A program made the translations under genes and the position numbers. Of a stretch of 64,000 nucleotides of DNA, positions 62,915 through 64,000 are shown in pieces; the stretch's first letter is position 1; each line of letters begins with the position of its first letter. This DNA is from Symbiodinium natans (Eukaryota; Sar; Dinophyceae; Suessiales; Symbiodiniaceae): NCBI GenBank assembly GCA_905221605.1, contig CAJNDS010000935.1, positions 285,001 through 349,000 of the forward strand, written 5' to 3'. The notes beneath the pieces are model-generated. The model was not told the origin of the DNA. It saw only the letters and a program-made list of their open reading frames with translations, and made no database searches.

Positions 62915-64000
62915 ATACCTAGCACTCTCAGGAGACCAATGGGGGAGTTATGGAAGGTTGAACGGCTTTTGGGGCTTGCAGCGTTTATCGGTTCATGGGA
63001 AGAATTATTGAACTACCCTAAACCCTAAACCCTAAACCCTAAACCCTAAACCCTAAACCCTAACCCCTAACCCCTAAACCCTAACCCCTAACCCCTAAAC
63101 CCTAAACCCTAAACCCTAAACCCTAAACCCAATGCGGGGTATAGGGTTTCAAGGCCTGAGGAACTCAAAAACATTAAAGCTCGAAAGCCAACCCGAGCCT
63201 ACATTGTAAACGCCCGCAATTTGAGTGAAAGGAGCAAACGACCCCAAAGCCCTCAAAGACCTAAACCCTAAACCCTAAAGCCAGCTACTCAACCTTGCAA
63301 AGCCCTGAGAACCCGAAACGATGTGGTGTCCTTCAGCCCCCACACGCTCCCTGCCAGACCTCACGGATTTTGCCCCCTGAACCCCAAACACTACAACCCA
63401 AAACCATAAAACCCTAGAAACCCCGAGACCCTAAACCCATACCCTAAACCCCTAACACCCTAAAGCCCTATAAACTCCAAAACCCTCCTGAAGTACGCAG
63501 AGACCCTAACCTCACGCACAAGGGCCCCAGCTCCAGTGCCTGTAATGAGGGCTTCAGGGTTTATGCGGGTTGCGGGGTTAAACCCGAAACCCTACACCTT
63601 TTAAGGGTTTATCCGGGTTACGGGGGATGACGGGCTCAGACGGCTAGTAGTAGTTAAGGGCTATGGCGGTTTTGGGGTGAGTTTAGGGTCCAGGGCACCT
63701 GCGAAATGTCTGATGTGAGGCTTCCCGTGCTTCAGAAGCACAGCGTACCTTCATGCATCGAAACCGGGCAACGGGCAACGGGCAAACCGCAAACCCCAAA
63801 CCCTAAACTCTGGAATTTCGTGGCTTGCCTTTGAGGCCTCGACCAGGAGCTCTTGAACCCTAAACCCTAAACTCAAGGCCTAGACCGCCTACAGTTGGGT
63901 AGTAACCAGGATGGGCCCGGTACCGGAGCACGTTTTTCTTGAAACCACCCCTGGCCCCCTGCCTTTGAGACCTTGCTGGCACCTGTACTGTCTGTCTGCG
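62915..64000. other. Region without a recognised gene
   Basis: One long CCCTAAA tract, scattered telomere-like words, and unique DNA at 63500-64000 with no frame I would call. Confidence 0.55.
63015..63130 (-). repeat. Telomere tract
   Basis: About sixteen CCCTAAA/CCCCTAA units. Confidence 0.95.

Noticed and set aside
1-64000. Window as a true chromosome end
   Set aside because: Tracts are short, occur throughout and alternate in sense; no long uninterrupted terminal array is present.
1-64000. tRNA, rRNA and spliced-leader genes
   Set aside because: No cloverleaf boxes, rRNA-like stretch or spliced-leader relict was recognised by eye; a covariance-model search would settle this.

Overview
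This window looks like nuclear DNA of a dinoflagellate, with a Symbiodiniaceae/Suessiales-like genome as the best guess. The grounds are: (i) the plant/alveolate-type heptamer TTTAGGG in at least 50 internal tracts on both strands; (ii) introns with GA, GC and GT donors, a known dinoflagellate peculiarity; (iii) a tandem-repeat RCC1-like protein family with a ubiquitin-like N-terminus; (iv) a decayed Ty1/copia RNase H. There are no bacterial operons, no Shine-Dalgarno-led gene runs and no CRISPR array. Most long open frames are translations of telomere-like repeats (PKPQTPN..., poly-Pro, poly-Gly) and are not listed as genes.

Layout. 1-5.2 kb: telomeric mosaic with one or two weak exon islands. 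5.2-7.3 kb: RCC1 gene A on the minus strand. Two introns can be placed to the base, and its 3' end has been invaded by telomere repeats. 7.3-22 kb: mosaic of telomeric tracts, ~100-bp foldback elements, GA microsatellites and G/C homopolymers. 22.0-23.8 kb: RCC1 gene B on the minus strand, a paralogue of A, with four exons and three introns. 23.8-34.9 kb: mosaic with several GC-rich exon-like islands. 34.9-35.4 kb: copia remnant. 40.3-40.5 kb: frameshifted, possibly Argonaute Mid-like fragment. 44.7-46.3 kb: the best single-copy gene, an endocytic-type protein with BAR, UBA and clathrin-box/DLL motifs, plus a second exon reached through a 78-nt GC-AG intron. 46.4-64 kb: mosaic, with a diverged repeat array (51.3-51.6 and 56.5-56.7 kb), a 330-nt G tract and a short tandem array at 56.7-57.2 kb.

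The main discovery candidate is the way introns, foldback elements and telomere repeats interlock. All five base-resolved introns of the two RCC1 genes are MITE-like elements with terminal inverted repeats (CTnGG...CCnAG) and 4-bp target-site duplications. The 5' splice dinucleotide (GT, GC or GA) is the start of the duplicated target, and the 3' AG is the last two bases of the inverted repeat. Excision restores the RCC1 frame exactly. These are introners. Further copies of one family sit elsewhere with ATAC, TGTG and TCAT duplications. Two of the five introns carry a telomere-repeat tract inside the element. Separately, at least seven telomeric tracts elsewhere are bounded by 10-29 bp direct duplications of unique flanking DNA, the footprint expected if telomere repeats were inserted at staggered breaks. 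The window therefore suggests an accessory process in which introners and telomere-repeat insertions together expand dinoflagellate intergenic DNA and introns without destroying the exons.

Limits: everything was read by eye. Repeat counts, identities and small-exon boundaries are approximate except where coordinates were checked base by base (introns of genes A and B, the BAR-gene intron and the listed direct repeats).
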